From NCBI GenBank assembly GCA_030035585.1, contig CM057464.1, forward strand, positions 77,298,919 through 77,362,918: a DNA stretch of 64,000 nucleotides. Reading direction: 5' to 3'. The notes below the pieces were generated by a model that saw nothing but the letters and a program-made list of their open reading frames with translations, did no database searches and was not told where the DNA came from. Each line of letters begins with the position of its first letter. Within the stretch, counting starts at the first letter, position 1. The DNA comes from Dugong dugon (taxonomy: Eukaryota; Chordata; Mammalia; Sirenia; Dugongidae). The position numbers and the translations under genes were made by a program. This document shows positions 36,890 to 49,234 of the stretch, piece after piece.

Positions 36890-38515
36890 AACATTTAGAA
36901 TAATTAAGTTAATAATTTAAAAAGTTGCTATGTATTAAAGCAACAAAAAATATACGACAGTTAGACCTAAAAACTGTGAAAGACCTGTATAAAAAAACAT
37001 GAGACTTTATTAAAGCAAATTAAGGAAGCGTTAAATAGAAGGAAAGACATGTCATGTACAGGAATAGGGAAACTCACTATCATGAAGATGTTAGTTCTGT
37101 CCCAAATAACACATGGATTTGATTTATATGAAGGAACACAGGACCAAGGGGAGTCAACACAGTTCTGAGGAAAAAGAGGAACTAACAGGTCTTGCACAAC
37201 CAGATATCAAGATTCAACACAAAAATGGCGAAAATGAGGTTGATGTTATATTGCATAAAGAAAAATAAAGACCAAAGAGCTTGCACACATATCAGCACAG
37301 GTATAAAAGCTTGATACATAAAAAAGCTGGCATTGCACATTTGTGAGGACAGAATAGACTATTCAGTACATTGTGAGATGTAATTGATGATCTATGTGGG
37401 AAAAAAAAAACCCTGAAACTTAAATCTATTCTACACACCATACATACAATCAGTTCCAGGTGGGTTAATGTAGAAGGAAAAACAATAGGAACTTAGGAGA
37501 CTGTTTTGATGACCTCAGATTAGAAATAGATCTCTTAAATGAGGCCCCAAAATCATGTTCTGTAAAATGAAAACTGATAAATTCCACTATTCAAACAAAT
37601 AACCACTATTAACCAAACATCATAAACAGAGTGAAAAGATGAACTGCAAGCCAGTGGATTATTTGAAAAACATATATAACTGGCAAAGAATTCATATCTA
37701 GAATATATAAAGACCTTTTAGAAATAAGTGCAAAAGACAAACAAACCAATAGAAAATACAGACAAAAGATACTCAAGCATTTCCCAGAAGAAGAACTGGA
37801 AACAGCCAATAAATATATGAAAACATAATGAATCTCATTAGTAATCATGACAATGCAAATTAAAAACACAATAAAATTGATTAGTTGGCAAAAATCTGGA
37901 GTATTAAGAACTATAATACACTAGGTAATTTAGTGTGTCTACTTAGAAGAACAATTTATCTCAAAAAATTCACCATTCTCATTCTCTATGACCCAGCATG
38001 AGGAAACATACGCAGGAATGTTTATGGAACTATTATTCATTCATTAAAGCAAAACGTGAGAAACTATTCAAACATATATCCACTACAAAATGAATTTTTA
38101 AAAGTCTGGTATATTCATTCATTAGTGAAAATGAACCAACTATAGCTACATGCATCAGTATGAATAAACCTTAAAATCAGTGATATACGTAGTCTGAATT
38201 CCTTTTTATAAAGTTCAAGAAGAAAGAAAATGAAACAATATGTTGTTTAGGGATACACATATATCTGATAAAATTATAAGAAAAGCAAGGTGATGATTAT
38301 CATTCAGTTCAGGATATTCTGTTTGAGGGGTGCTGAGGGGATACGATTGGAAAAGGAGTACATAGAATAGAGGCTTTCAGACTTGCAGTGTTTTATTTTT
38401 CAGTCTGTATATTTTATGTTTACTTTATAAATATTAATATACTTAAAACTGTACACATTAATAATACAAACTCTTATATGTATGACATTTTTCACAGTAA
38501 TAAAGAAAAATTAAA
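36890..38515 (+). mobile_element. Old L1 (L1M-like) fragment, plus strand
   Basis: Degenerate L1 ORF2 C-terminus and 3' region: gaaagacctgtataaaaaaa near the start, aagaattcatatctagaat at 37686, gcaaattaaaaacacaataa at 37855, and an AATAAA-like A-rich end near 38500. Many stops; ancient. Boundaries are approximate. Confidence 0.75.
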
Positions 38516-39528
38516 AGCAACTATTATAATAATAAAATTATTGTGTTTTTAATTTTTGAAAATTGTCTTCGGTTGTATCATATTGCTTTAATAATAAGTA
38601 GCAGAGGAACTGATTCATTTGTAGATAATTTTTTTCTAATAAAGAGTAACTAACAGTCACTATACATATACACAAAAAAAACTTTAATAATAAATGTGTT
38701 CGCCAAAAATAAATTGTGAGGATTGAAATTTTTTTCTAAGAAAATGTTATATTTGTCACTTATTTTTCAGAAAATACCTCACTCAGAACATTTCTCAATA
38801 TTGCATAAGAATTCATACTGATTAAAGAGAATAGCTAGCAGAATCAGCACAAAAGTAGTCTCTAATTTAGAACAGGAATTAATTAATGCTATTTAGCTCC
38901 CGCCTACATAATGTGTATATAGTTTTTTTCTTCTCTACCAAACCAGAAATTATTACTAAGTAAATAATTTTATTTACTAATCAGTAGTTCAAAATATACT
39001 TAGGTGCCTCTTTAATCTTTGTGTCTCCACAGCAATGCTGACCCTGGTACAGAAAGCTGTTTTACAAGAATACTCAGCTCATGTAGACAAGATATACATA
39101 GAATTAGCCAGCAAGCTACTTGGTTACACACTTGTTAACACCCTTACAAACATCGGATTTGTTTGGTTAGTTACCATCAGGAGAAAGTACATGGGCTAAA
39201 TCACTATTGCAAGGAATAGTAATATTCTTAGTCTACATCCTGATAGTATTAGGCATAATAAAATTTATCCTCTATTGTCTTACACACCTAGAAGGCAAAG
39301 AAGGCCTTGGGCTAAAAAGTTGATGTACATTGAGTCTGCTCTCTCCGGCAACGCCATTGATGAGAACATCGCTCTTACTTAATAACCTTGTGAACAACCA
39401 GATGGTATCCAGGGGAAAACCAGCACCGTGAGTTTAAAGATCCTGCCATGGCTGCCATCTAGGAGCTCAAATAAGTCCAGGTATCGATCATCAATGTGCT
39501 ACCTCCAATCTCCAATCAAAAGGAGGGA

Positions 39529-40195
39529 ATGATTTAGAAATAATATTGGAGTTATTATTCCCTGTCCTTGAGCATAGAGAATGTGACCCAGGTGGAGCTG
39601 GGCTCACAAGGACTCACAAGGACTAATCAACTGGGCCCTGAGATATAAAGACAATAGCTAACATAATCTTGGAAAATATCTTTTAGGGATACTTTCACAT
39701 AAAGCCAATCAAACAGAACACAGAAGACTTTCTACTCTTATCTTTTTCTATTAGCATGTAGTGAATAGAAATTTGTTGGACCAATGAAGACCCTCCTGAA
39801 TGTCATTACTAAAACCTGTACCAGTGATTGTTAAGAAAGACGATTCAAAATGTAGGATCACAGTTTCTAGCCAATCTATGAAAACGTAAAGCTTTCAATG
39901 GTTTTGCCCATTTGTAATGTTAATATATACTGATGGCTCTGTAACTGGTCTTTGGACTCGGGCAGACATGGCTGTGGCAGCATGCTTGTCTGTTTTCCAT
40001 TCTTGCCTATTCTGTAATATCCTTTGGACTTGGACAGACATGGCTCTAGCAACATGCTTGTCCATTTTCCCACTTTTGTCTGTTCTGATATTTCCTTGAA
40101 CTCAGGCAGATATGGCTCTGGCAACATGGTTGTCTGTTTTCCCACTTCTGCCCTTTTGAATATATGCTGAATAAAACTTTCTTTTTGCTTTACCA
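39529..40195 (+). repeat. LTR U3-R part of the ERV retrocopy
   Basis: Starts with TG immediately after the polypurine tract aaaaggaggga and ends about 20 bases after AATAAA (40170-40175) at the presumed cleavage site. It contains about three copies of a 72-bp repeat near its end. U5 is missing. Confidence 0.6.
39950..40155 (+). repeat. 72-bp tandem repeat, about 2.9 copies, inside the LTR
   Basis: Units start at about 39950, 40022 and 40094, each with ctttggact / ccttgaact, then gcagacatggct and gcaacatgcttgtc-like blocks, diverged by several substitutions. They lie just upstream of AATAAA, that is, near U3/R. Confidence 0.85.
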
Positions 40196-41190
40196 GAAAA
40201 AAAAATAAAAAAAGGATACTCAGCTCAACATATGTGATGAGATAAGCACCACATTTAAATGGAAAATCTGGAAAATCTCAGTAATGAGACTCAAATAAAT
40301 CTAAACAACTGAAGAAACTGGTGAGGGTTAGCCTAGATGTCTAGGCACACACAGCCTTCTTTCCCTCTACTATGCACCTTATCTCAGTCTGGGAGTCAGA
40401 AGTCAAAACTCCAGATGCCATGATTTAAAAATTTCTCCAGATTTCTTAAATCATTCCATGCAAGAGTCCCACGTCTCTTTTGAACTGGCTGACTAGACCG
40501 ATAAAAGTCATTAATAGATCCTTACTTGACCACTTAGTACATTTAAAATAGTGTAGGGAATAAAGACAAGTCCTGGACTGTCTTCAGTGGGGCTTACAAT
40601 CTAGCAGAAGAGACACAGAAGTGTGGAACTAACTACATTAAAGCAGACTGAATTATGCTTAGCCTAGAAAGGCAGCATGAATTCTGATTTGGGGACCTGA
40701 AAGGTTGAGTAGATCCTGTTATGAATAAATGTGTGTGTATGAGTGAGTTTGAATGGTAGAAAGAACTGCATTTGGAGTAAATGAAAGGTGCAGAAACACA
40801 TATAATGTCTGGTCACTGCAAACAGATAAGGTTGAAGCTAGGGTTTCTGGAATCAGGATAGAGGGGAAAAGAGCCAGAAGTCAAGTTTGCCCAAGAAAGC
40901 CCAGTTCTAGGGGGTGGGGGGAACATGTTATAAGCATGTTTTTGGGGCAATAAGTTAAGTCCCCTCAATCAGTTTCATTCAGAACAAACTCTTGCCTGAA
41001 AGTGATCCTCTTCAAGAAACTGTACCATCTACACTGTCAGGACTGATTCAGGCTTAACACTGGGAAATAGGTTGGAAATGTGTCTCCTTAACTGCCTGTC
41101 CTTCACAGACCAGATGAAGCCTTGAAAAAGGAACTTCTCGCATACCCATGAAGTATTATATCTACTACTGAATTGTATCAGGACTATAAT

Positions 41191-41353
41191 CAAACCAAAC
41201 CTGTTGCCGTTGAATTAATTCCGACGCATAGTGACCCTAAAGGACAGAGTAGAATTGCCCCATAGGGTTTCCAAGGAGCGCCTGGTGGATTCCAACTGCC
41301 GACCTTTTGGTTAGCAGCTGTAGCTCTTAACCACTATCCCATCAGGGTTACCC
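41191..41353 (-). mobile_element. AfroSINE, short type
   Basis: accaaacctgttgccgttga at the left; ctcttaaccactatcccatc at the right. Confidence 0.92.
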
Positions 41354-41478
41354 ATAATTATAACAGGTCATTAAAATCAAGCTACTAACAGGCATCAAGT
41401 ACAAATACGACTTTTCACCCTTTCTTATCAACTTGGTAATTATTTTAATTTCCATGTCCCTAATAGTTAACAGTTAAT

Positions 41479-41695
41479 AGATCAGTCCCTGGAGAAGGAC
41501 ATCATGCTTGGTAAAGTAGAGGGCCAGTGAACAGGAGGAAGACTGTCAACGAGATGGATTGACACAGTGGCTGCAACAACGGGCTCAAGCTCAATGATTA
41601 TGAGGAAGGTGCAGGACCAGGCAGTGTTTCATTCTGTTGTCCATAGGGTTGCTATGAGTAGGAACGCACTCAAAGGCACCTAATAGCAACAACAG
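41479..41695 (+). mobile_element. RTE 3'-end fragment
   Basis: Sense RTE sequence: gagaaggacatcatgcttgg, gatggattgacacagtgg, and a tail gttgctatgagtaggaac, then ggcacctaatagcaacaa. It covers the same C-terminal and 3' region as the antisense RTE at 7612-7850. Confidence 0.9.
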
Positions 41696-41703
41696 TAGTT
41701 AAC

Positions 41704-41866
41704 TGGGGCCCTAGTGGTGCAGTGGTTAAGAGCTCAGGCTGCTAACCAAAAGGTCAGCAGTTCAAATCCACCAGGAGCTCATTGGAAACCCTATGGGGCA
41801 GTTCTACTCTGTCTTATAGGGTTGCTATCTATCTAATCAACTTGACAGAAATGGATTTTTTTTTTT
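41704..41866 (+). mobile_element. AfroSINE, short type
   Basis: ggggccctagtggtgcagtg to agggttgctatc, ending in a T10-rich tail. The tail is altered (ctatctatctaatcaac). Confidence 0.9.
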
Positions 41867-41879
41867 AACAGTTAATTCA

Positions 41880-42030
41880 GAACTCTGGTGGCACAGTGGT
41901 TAAGAACTCAGGCTGATATCCAAAAGGTTGGCAGTTCAAATCCATGAGCTGCTCCTTGGAAACTATGGAGCAGTTCTACTCTGCCCTATAGGCTTACCGT
42001 GAGTTGGAATCGACTCAATGGCAATGGATT
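41880..42030 (+). mobile_element. AfroSINE, short type
   Basis: gaactctggtggcacagtgg to gagttggaatcgactcaatg. Confidence 0.92.
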
Positions 42031-43224
42031 TAATAGTTAATTATGGATTACTACTTTGCTTCTGAGGTCAAACTAGCAGATTTAGTCATAACTCCCTAGC
42101 TAAATTTAATCACAATCACTTTATTATATTTATCTACTTCATTATTACATTATATTCTTTTATTGATGTTGTCATTGGCTGAGTGATTCTGATTTTTCCT
42201 ACTGATTCCCTGTGAAGTTGGAGTAATCTTAAAAGACTCAGGCCTAGTCCCCCCAGATTTAAAAAATGCCATAAAGGAAAACATTATTTATTTATTTGTT
42301 TGTATACAAGAAATATCCTGCAGCAGGAGTAGCTGACAAATAAATGACTAACCTGAAAGATTACGTTTGTAATGTTGTTCCAATTTCTCACTTTATGGCC
42401 TCCAAGCCATTACCTTGAAATTCGGTTGTTCCCTCTCTGCCTTACTGATTGCTGAAGTCTCTAAGTGACCTTAATGTCAAATCTAAGGTGCTAAATTTTA
42501 TAAGAAGATCAATTTCCACAACATTTTTACTGCCAAGTATATTTTTTAAAGGATGCATTAAATTTGAGTCTGTCTAAAGCATGATGGCTAACAGGTTCTT
42601 TGAGAAGAAAACAAGTAGCGTACTTGTGTGAATATTTATCTGACGGTAGCTCACAATACTAGATTATTACAAATGGCAGCGACACAGCACCACCAGTGAG
42701 GTGACACAGGAGAATTCATCATCAGAAGTAGGTAGCTTTATAGAATATTGGTATTACTGTGCCTACATTCTTTAAAAAAATGAGGATTCAAGTTCATTTA
42801 TCATTTAGCAAGACACTCACTTGCACAGCGCCTTCCTCACCCAGCCTTCAGAGGCTCTGCAGAAAATGAGATTTCGTTTTTTCTTTAAAGGTATTCAGCT
42901 GTTGCAATGATCAATTTTGCTGCATCACATACCTATCTTTAAATTAAAAGGGCAGGTGGGATTTGATATGAAAATAATTCTGTCCAAACTGCCATCTCTA
43001 AGAAGTGATACAGTAAAATCAACATGGTTTTATATAATATTTTGTCCCTCCTCTTTGATGTACAGCTCCATAAGAAAAGGAAATAAGTAGCCTCAGAAAA
43101 TTTACAGAATTTAAAATCCCAGGGACTTCTTTTAGCCACCATTATAGAAATAAGTTTTTCATAAATTTGTTTTTGATATCTGTCATGAGGTCAAAATACA
43201 GTGGGTATTACATATTAAACCAAG

Positions 43225-43446
43225 AGTCAGCAAGTTATGGCCCTTGGGCCAAATACGGCCCTGCCACCTGTTTTTGTAAATAAAGTTTTATTGTAATCCA
43301 GTTGCTCTCATTCACTTATGTGTTGTCTATGGCTGCTTTCATGCTAATGGCAGAGTTGAGTAGTAGTGACAGAGGTTGTATTGCCCACACAGCCAAAAAT
43401 GTTTACTCTCTGGCACTTTACAGGAAAAGTTTGCTGACCCCTGCAC
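43225..43446 (+). mobile_element. hAT-type MITE (pan-mammalian)
   Basis: Inverted ends agtcagcaagtt and aagtttgctgaccc. The interior ctgtttttgtaaataaag, then gttgtctatggctgctttc, is a familiar mammalian non-autonomous DNA element. No ORF. The family name is not certain. Confidence 0.75.
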
Positions 43447-44264
43447 TGGACCAACAGTCTTGTGTACTCTGTAGATGTCCCGGTTCTGATCTGACTGAAG
43501 GACTTGAAGGACCAGGAAGAAAGGCAGAAAGCCAGAAAGGATGAAATAGTCTAGAAAATATACTGGGTTAAAAGTAATCACAAAGTTCAGAAATGCCATT
43601 TGAATGCTTTCCTGGGAGTGGAAATAGAAAATTCAGTGGTAGATTAATGGAAGAGGAAGAGGACCTTTCCTAACAATCAGAAAGTCCCGGTTTTTCTTGC
43701 CCTCTGCCTTATCCACATTGCATTTGGGCCATTTTCTTTCCTCCTTTGGCTCAGCCTGTATTACTTCCCTCAAGGGGTTAACAGTGCATACAGACCTCTA
43801 TTGCTCCCTTGAGAAGCTGCAGAGGTTCTGCAAACAGAGAAGCAATTTCTGAGAAAGAATAAAGTACTTTAAAAACAAAAAACAAAAAAGCCTGTTCCTT
43901 GCTATTATGCAAGCAGAGCAAGGGCTAGAACTGCCTTGACAGATGGGTGCCTCTAAAAAAAAAAAAAAGTGTAAGAACCACTGTGTTATAGTTTACGGTG
44001 ATACGTTTAAAACATCCTTTTAGAAAGTGGTTCAAGTATTTAGCTATAAAGAAATCTGCAGTCAGTTTCCTCACTGAAGCTTTTATTACAAAGGTAGATA
44101 AATTGAGAAACAAGATTTGCAGTAAAAAGAGGTGTGATAAAGAAATACTATTGAAAAATCTATTTTTAGATTACCTAAAATGTTTTGCACAATAACTAAA
44201 ATTCTGGAATTACTCCCAGAGGTTATTCCAATTAATTTGCTATGTTTTCCATAATGCATCCTTT

Positions 44265-44560
44265 TGTTCTATCTTCTCTATTTCACTCCTACTTGGATTA
44301 TTACATTAATTTTCAATGGTGCTTCCTGCCTCTGCTTTCTACCTGCTCCCATCCCTGCTGCTGTGAGTGGCCACATTAATCTTCACAAAGCATAGCTTTC
44401 CTCAGACCTCTCAGAAACACTCAACTGCTGCCTACTACCAACCAATTTAATTATTAAATCGTCTTCCATCCACTTTTTTCCCACAACTCTTTTTATTACT
44501 TTTGCCCCAGTTCATCTTTCCAGCCTTTTCTCCAACAAGTCCTTGTTTTTATTTGTTCAC
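44265..44560 (+). mobile_element. L2 fragment, plus strand
   Basis: cctacttggattattacatt, ctgcctctgctttctacctg and ggccacattaatcttcacaa match the L2 3' region. Confidence 0.6.
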
Positions 44561-44572
44561 TATAGTCCAGGG

Positions 44573-44753
44573 TGGAGCCCTGGTGGTGCAGTGGGGGACC
44601 TGGCGGTACAGTGGTTAAGCATTTGGCTGTTAACCAGAGGGATCAGCAGTTCAAATCCACCAGCTGCTCCTTGGAAACCCTATAGGGCAGGTCTACTCTT
44701 GCTATAGAGTTGCTACGAGTTAGAATCAACTAGGCAGCAACTGGTTTGGTTTG
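44573..44753 (+). mobile_element. AfroSINE, short type with duplicated head
   Basis: The head begins ggagccctggtggtgcagtg and begins again 20 bases later as gacctggcggtacagtgg; the rest is normal to the gagttagaatcaact tail. Confidence 0.9.
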
Positions 44754-44861
44754 GTCTTGTCTAGGCATATTTACTAAATGATTCTTGAAGTGTTTCACTC
44801 ATTTCTTTTTCACTGATATAATCTGTACCTGACTACCTGAATAGTTCTTTTGATAGCTTCA

Positions 44862-45060
44862 GAGTAGGGCAGATTGGAGCCAGACTGTGTAGTTTTAAAT
44901 TCCAGCCCTGTTGCTAATTACCTGAATTACTTGATCCCTCTGTACATAAACTTCCTTATCTATAAAACAGGGATAATGATGATAGTAATAGTACTTAATT
45001 CATAGAGGTACAAGAGGATAACTTGAGTCCTTATGTGTAAAGAGCTTAGATAAGCTTCTG
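44862..45060 (+). mobile_element. MIR, plus strand
   Basis: gattggagccagactgtgta, ttccttatctataaaacagg, gataatgatgatagtaatag. Confidence 0.75.
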
Positions 45061-45079
45061 CCATGAGTTAGATACTGTA

Positions 45080-45345
45080 TTGTTATAGCTTACGGACTAT
45101 GAACACTGCCCTTGAAATCAAACATAAGAATACTGGCTCTGCCACTTACTGGGTTAGGTAGTTTTGAACATGTTAGTTAACTTCTCTAAACCTCAGTTGC
45201 CTCAACTGTAAAATGGGAAAAAAAATAAACAAAACAAGGTTGTTGTAAAATTACATGTTGAAGGTAAAGAACTTTGCATGGTGTCTGACTCATAATAACT
45301 CAATTAATAAAGCTGCTTCTATTATCAGCGTCATTATTACTATCA
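45080..45345 (+). mobile_element. MIR, plus strand
   Basis: tggctctgccacttactggg, cctcagttgcctcaactgta, aaatggg and ctttgcatggtgtctgactc. Tandem with the MIR at 44862. Confidence 0.75.
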
Positions 45346-45794
45346 CTATTATTGTTTTAGTTGCTCCTTCTAATATTCAAGGCTTCCAAAGAACATGAGT
45401 TCTAATTGCTTCATTTTTTCCTATTCTGACTACTAAAAATCGAAGATTATGGATTGTTTTTCCAAAAATTTCTATATTTTCTCTATATCAAATAGGTAGC
45501 AGTGGACCTAATCAGCTCTTCAACCTTTCTGAGTGGAAGTCAAGTCAGTCAAGAATATTACAGATGTGCACTGTTTAATAGGATTTCCAGCTGGTGCCAT
45601 TACTACTTTCCATCCAGTTGTGAGGTGAGGTCAGGTAAGTATCATCATATGTCTAACATTGATGTCTGGAGTTCATTCTCACAAATTACATTCCGTCCTG
45701 TACTTGTGAGCTTTGTTTTTTGTCCAGGTGCCTTACCTTTGGCCCTTTTAATGCCAGGGACTTTGCCTTCTACATCTTTATATCAACAAGCTGT

Positions 45795-45985
45795 TAACTT
45801 TGAAGACAGACTTATCTAGCTTTGTTATCAGACACATGGCAGATACACTTATTTAAGTCTTTGAGCCCAAAATTTCTTACTGGAAAAACAAGGATCATAC
45901 CTCTTACCCTTTACTACAGCTGTGAGGTTGTGAATATAAAAGGTCTAGCATATAATAAGTAATTAATAAATGTGGCAGCTTTTAT
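45795..45985 (+). mobile_element. MIR, plus strand
   Basis: ctagctttgttatcagacac, ggaaaaacaaggatcatacc and gtctagcatataataagtaa. Confidence 0.6.
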
Positions 45986-46840
45986 ATCACCCATTTCCTC
46001 TGCCTGTGGAAATTAACATAATATAGAATGGGCATTCCATAAATACTAAATTGAATGGAATAAAATTTTGCAATATATTGTAATAAACTAAAAACTATAA
46101 GGTTGCTGCTAACTGCACTGGCTATATAAATTCAGGAATCTTCCCTTGTTCATCAACTTTATTTTATTCTTGGTCAAAATCTCATTTGAGAACAAAATGT
46201 ATTTGTTAACAGTAAACTCTTAAAACTGAAGTATTTAACTTTAACTTCCATAAGATTATGTATGGAAAATTAAGAAGCTGGAATTTTATCCTGTAGGTAA
46301 TGGGGAGTGATTGCTTTTTTTTAAAAAAAAAAAATGGAGTAATAAGATGAATTTAACATTTCAGAAAAACATATCTGAATTAGTGTTGGAACCAAAGCAA
46401 GAAAGAAGAAAACATGACTTACATTTTTGAGGTTCAGCTAAACAGAAATAGTCAAATCAAGAGGGAATCCATGTTTGAAAGGTGCTTGATAAAATCAGGT
46501 TTAGCTATATAGGACGTAAGAGGAAAGGCACTCTGCATGGAAACGTCCACATGTGAGTGGAATCTCTGGAACAAGTAGGTCAATAGGGACAGTCAGAATT
46601 GAAGACAACTGTGGAGATGAAAGCTGAACTTGTGGTGTTATAATAGCCTGGTAAGGAGCTTAGAATAGAAAAAAGAAAGTATAGTCAGATGAAATTTAGT
46701 GGTTTGAGAAGAAATTTTAATGCAGATTGTTTTCTGAGAGGGAGGGACTTTGGTAGATTTATCTCGGAGAGATATTTGCTGCCTAAGTTATATATGAAAT
46801 CTATCATATTCTATTATCTGAGAGTATATCTTGTGTAAAA

Positions 46841-46841
46841 G

Positions 46842-46869
<28 letters not shown>
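46841..46869. repeat. (TA)n microsatellite
   Basis: About 14 TA units, ending 9 bases before an AfroSINE head. Confidence 0.9.
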
Positions 46870-46874
<5 letters not shown>

Positions 46875-46877
46875 CCA

Positions 46878-47088
46878 GGAGCCCTGGTGGCACAGTTGTT
46901 AAGTGCTTGGCTGCTAACTGAACTGTCGGCGGTTCAAACCCACCAGTGTCTCTGCAGGAGAAAAGACCTGCAGGTTTGTTCCCGTGAAGATTACAGCCTA
47001 GAAAATCCTATGAGGCAGTTCTGCTTTGTCACATGCAGTCACTACGGGTCAGAACTGACTTGATGGCACCCAACAACGACAACAACAT
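46878..47088 (+). mobile_element. AfroSINE, long type, next to a (TA)n tract
   Basis: ggagccctggtggcacagtt to ggcacccaacaacgacaaca. Its 3' end is RTE-like (ggcacccaacaac) rather than ggcaatgggttt. Confidence 0.92.
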
Positions 47089-47811
47089 GTATATTTATGC
47101 ATATATATTCATTTGTAAAACAAAACATCTTAAATGATAACTAAGATGAAGTTAAATATATTTTTATTTCCTTATATTTTCATCTTTGTGTGTAATTCTA
47201 TTCTGCAGCAGATACACTGTTTAAAAACAAATGTACACTTGGAATGTAAAATAGAATAGACACGTTTGTATGAATCTGGTTTAAACACAGATGGGGTCAG
47301 TTCTTGTTTAATGAATAAGTATATTTATTTTTGTACCTACTACATTCCCAGAGTTATCTCCTAAAACCTTCTCCTACCTCCAGGGTATGTTTGTCCCATT
47401 ATAGTAAATGATACTCCTGTTTTCCCAGTTGTAACTTCCTACTGCTAGACGCACTGTTCGAAATAAGCAGGTAAGAGAAAAAGTGGGGGAAGGATACACT
47501 TGCATGATTACCATAAATCCTGTTTCCAAGAAGGATCTACTCTGGTAAGAAAAGGAAAGCTAGAGTTTTCCTCTTTTGTTTATGCTCTTGTCAAACATTT
47601 GTTTCCTTAACAGCAGAGGTAACTAAAAAAGTAAAACAGGGAGGGTGTGTGTGTGTGTACAATTCTAGAAGGTTGTTAGGTCTCTAACAAGGGTATAGAA
47701 GATAGCAAAAGACATTTGGAACACACAGACCTCAGTGGTAGATCTACTTGGGATGAGGGCTCAAACCTCCCCACACGTCATGCTCTCGGCCTTAAAAAAA
47801 AAATAATTCAG

Positions 47812-47946
47812 TGCTGGCGAGTAGATTCCAACCATAGCAACCCTGTAGGACAGAGCAGAACTGCCCCCTAGGATTTCCAAGGAATGGCTGGTGGATTCAA
47901 ACTGCTGACCTTTTTGGTTAGCAGCCGTAGCTCTTAACCACTGCTT
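47812..47946 (-). mobile_element. AfroSINE, short type
   Basis: gctggcgagtagattccaac at the left; agccgtagctcttaaccact at the right. Confidence 0.88.
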
Positions 47947-48089
47947 TTGGCCTACTCCCTGTAAATTTTAAAAAAGCTTGAAACTCAGCTGCATATGAGT
48001 ACCAGATGATAACTCTAGTTATTTGGAAGACACGAGTGAGTGTATTTGTTTTGGTTTCTCCGCCTCTTGTAGTATCTATTAGAAAGAGG

Positions 48090-48235
48090 CTGCAGAGAAA
48101 GTCAGGAAAGTTATGACTGGTGTTACCAGTTGTGGGACTTTAGTTCAGTCACTTACTCTCTGAACCTTAATTTCTTCAACACTAAAATAAAGTAGTGGAC
48201 TAGATAAGACCTTTTATAACATCTAAAATACATGA
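48090..48235 (+). mobile_element. MIR fragment, plus strand
   Basis: accagttgtgggactttagt, tcacttactctctgaacctt and actagataagaccttttata. Confidence 0.6.
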
Positions 48236-49234
48236 CGGTCTTTTGCATTCAGGAGACTCTGCAGAAACAATAGAGTGAAGAAGGTGAGGTCCATGAAATT
48301 ATGTCCCACTCTCTCTACAGATATGGGACAGATCAGGAGCCCAGGAAAGAGACTGTGGTGAAGTTCAACAGGATGGCAAGAAAAGTACTGGGAACTCTGA
48401 AGTCACAATTCCATCAGCTCTAACTGTGACCAAATGAGGGTCTGGTGCAGCACACCCATCTGGCTTGGACAACTGCCCCAATGGCTCGGCTTAGGAATCC
48501 TCCAATCTGTAAGATTAGTTGAATTAATTTGTCTTTTTGGAAAAATCTGTTACACTATATTTTTACTATAAATTCAATTAAAAAATGGAACAATATTTAG
48601 CAATCAGCATGGCTCAGGCACCAACAAATTAGATCTGAGATTTGACCAAGGAGAGTGGACACCAATTGGTGCTCTGAACTCATGCTGAATACGTCTGCTG
48701 TGGGTACCAGTTATTTATTATTCTGCAAGGCACAAATTTAGCTATATTACTTAATCAAAAATATTGGAATATAAGTGACCACCAGAAATTACAGCGTATA
48801 GGCAATGGGCATTAGCTTTCCAGTAGTTTACAACATCAGTAGTGTTGCACAGAGAAAGATCAGCCTGGCATTAAAAGTTAAATCTCTCTCATTCTCTATG
48901 ACACACAATCCCTGTGATTCATATCATGTGAGGAATTTTTTTTTTCCTACACCAAGAATAGGAAAAACAGGGAAAGTTTCAGGCTTATTTGTAAAGGTTA
49001 AGAAGAAGAAAGAAAGATCATCCGAAAAGAACTAATTGCTCATCTTTGAGCATCCTCAATATTCTACTGAGTACTCACACCAGCTGTATCTGCAGCTCTC
49101 CAGCTCTGTTAGTATCCATGACAGTATAAAATAGACAACATTTCATTTTACACGGATATTTATGTTATAGGTCGTGCAGAAGGATGAGTGTCAACACTTG
49201 AAGAAATCTAAAAAAATAATAAGTGTATCAGTGG

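Larger units (their letters stand above)
39082..40215 (+). mobile_element. Endogenous-retrovirus transcript retrocopy (env end plus LTR U3-R), with poly-A and TSD
   Basis: Flanked by a 16-bp TSD with one mismatch (39066-39081 and 40212-40227, core atactcagctca). The order inside is: a decayed coding stretch with a roughly 25-residue hydrophobic segment near 39200-39280, like an envelope transmembrane anchor; a polypurine tract (39518-39528); an LTR-like part; AATAAA at 40170; and about 20 bases later an A-rich tail. No U5 follows. This is what a 5'-truncated polyadenylated ERV mRNA inserted by L1 machinery should look like, not a provirus or solo LTR. The coding part is short and interrupted. 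The retroviral class (gamma/ERV1-like) is inference. Confidence 0.7.
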
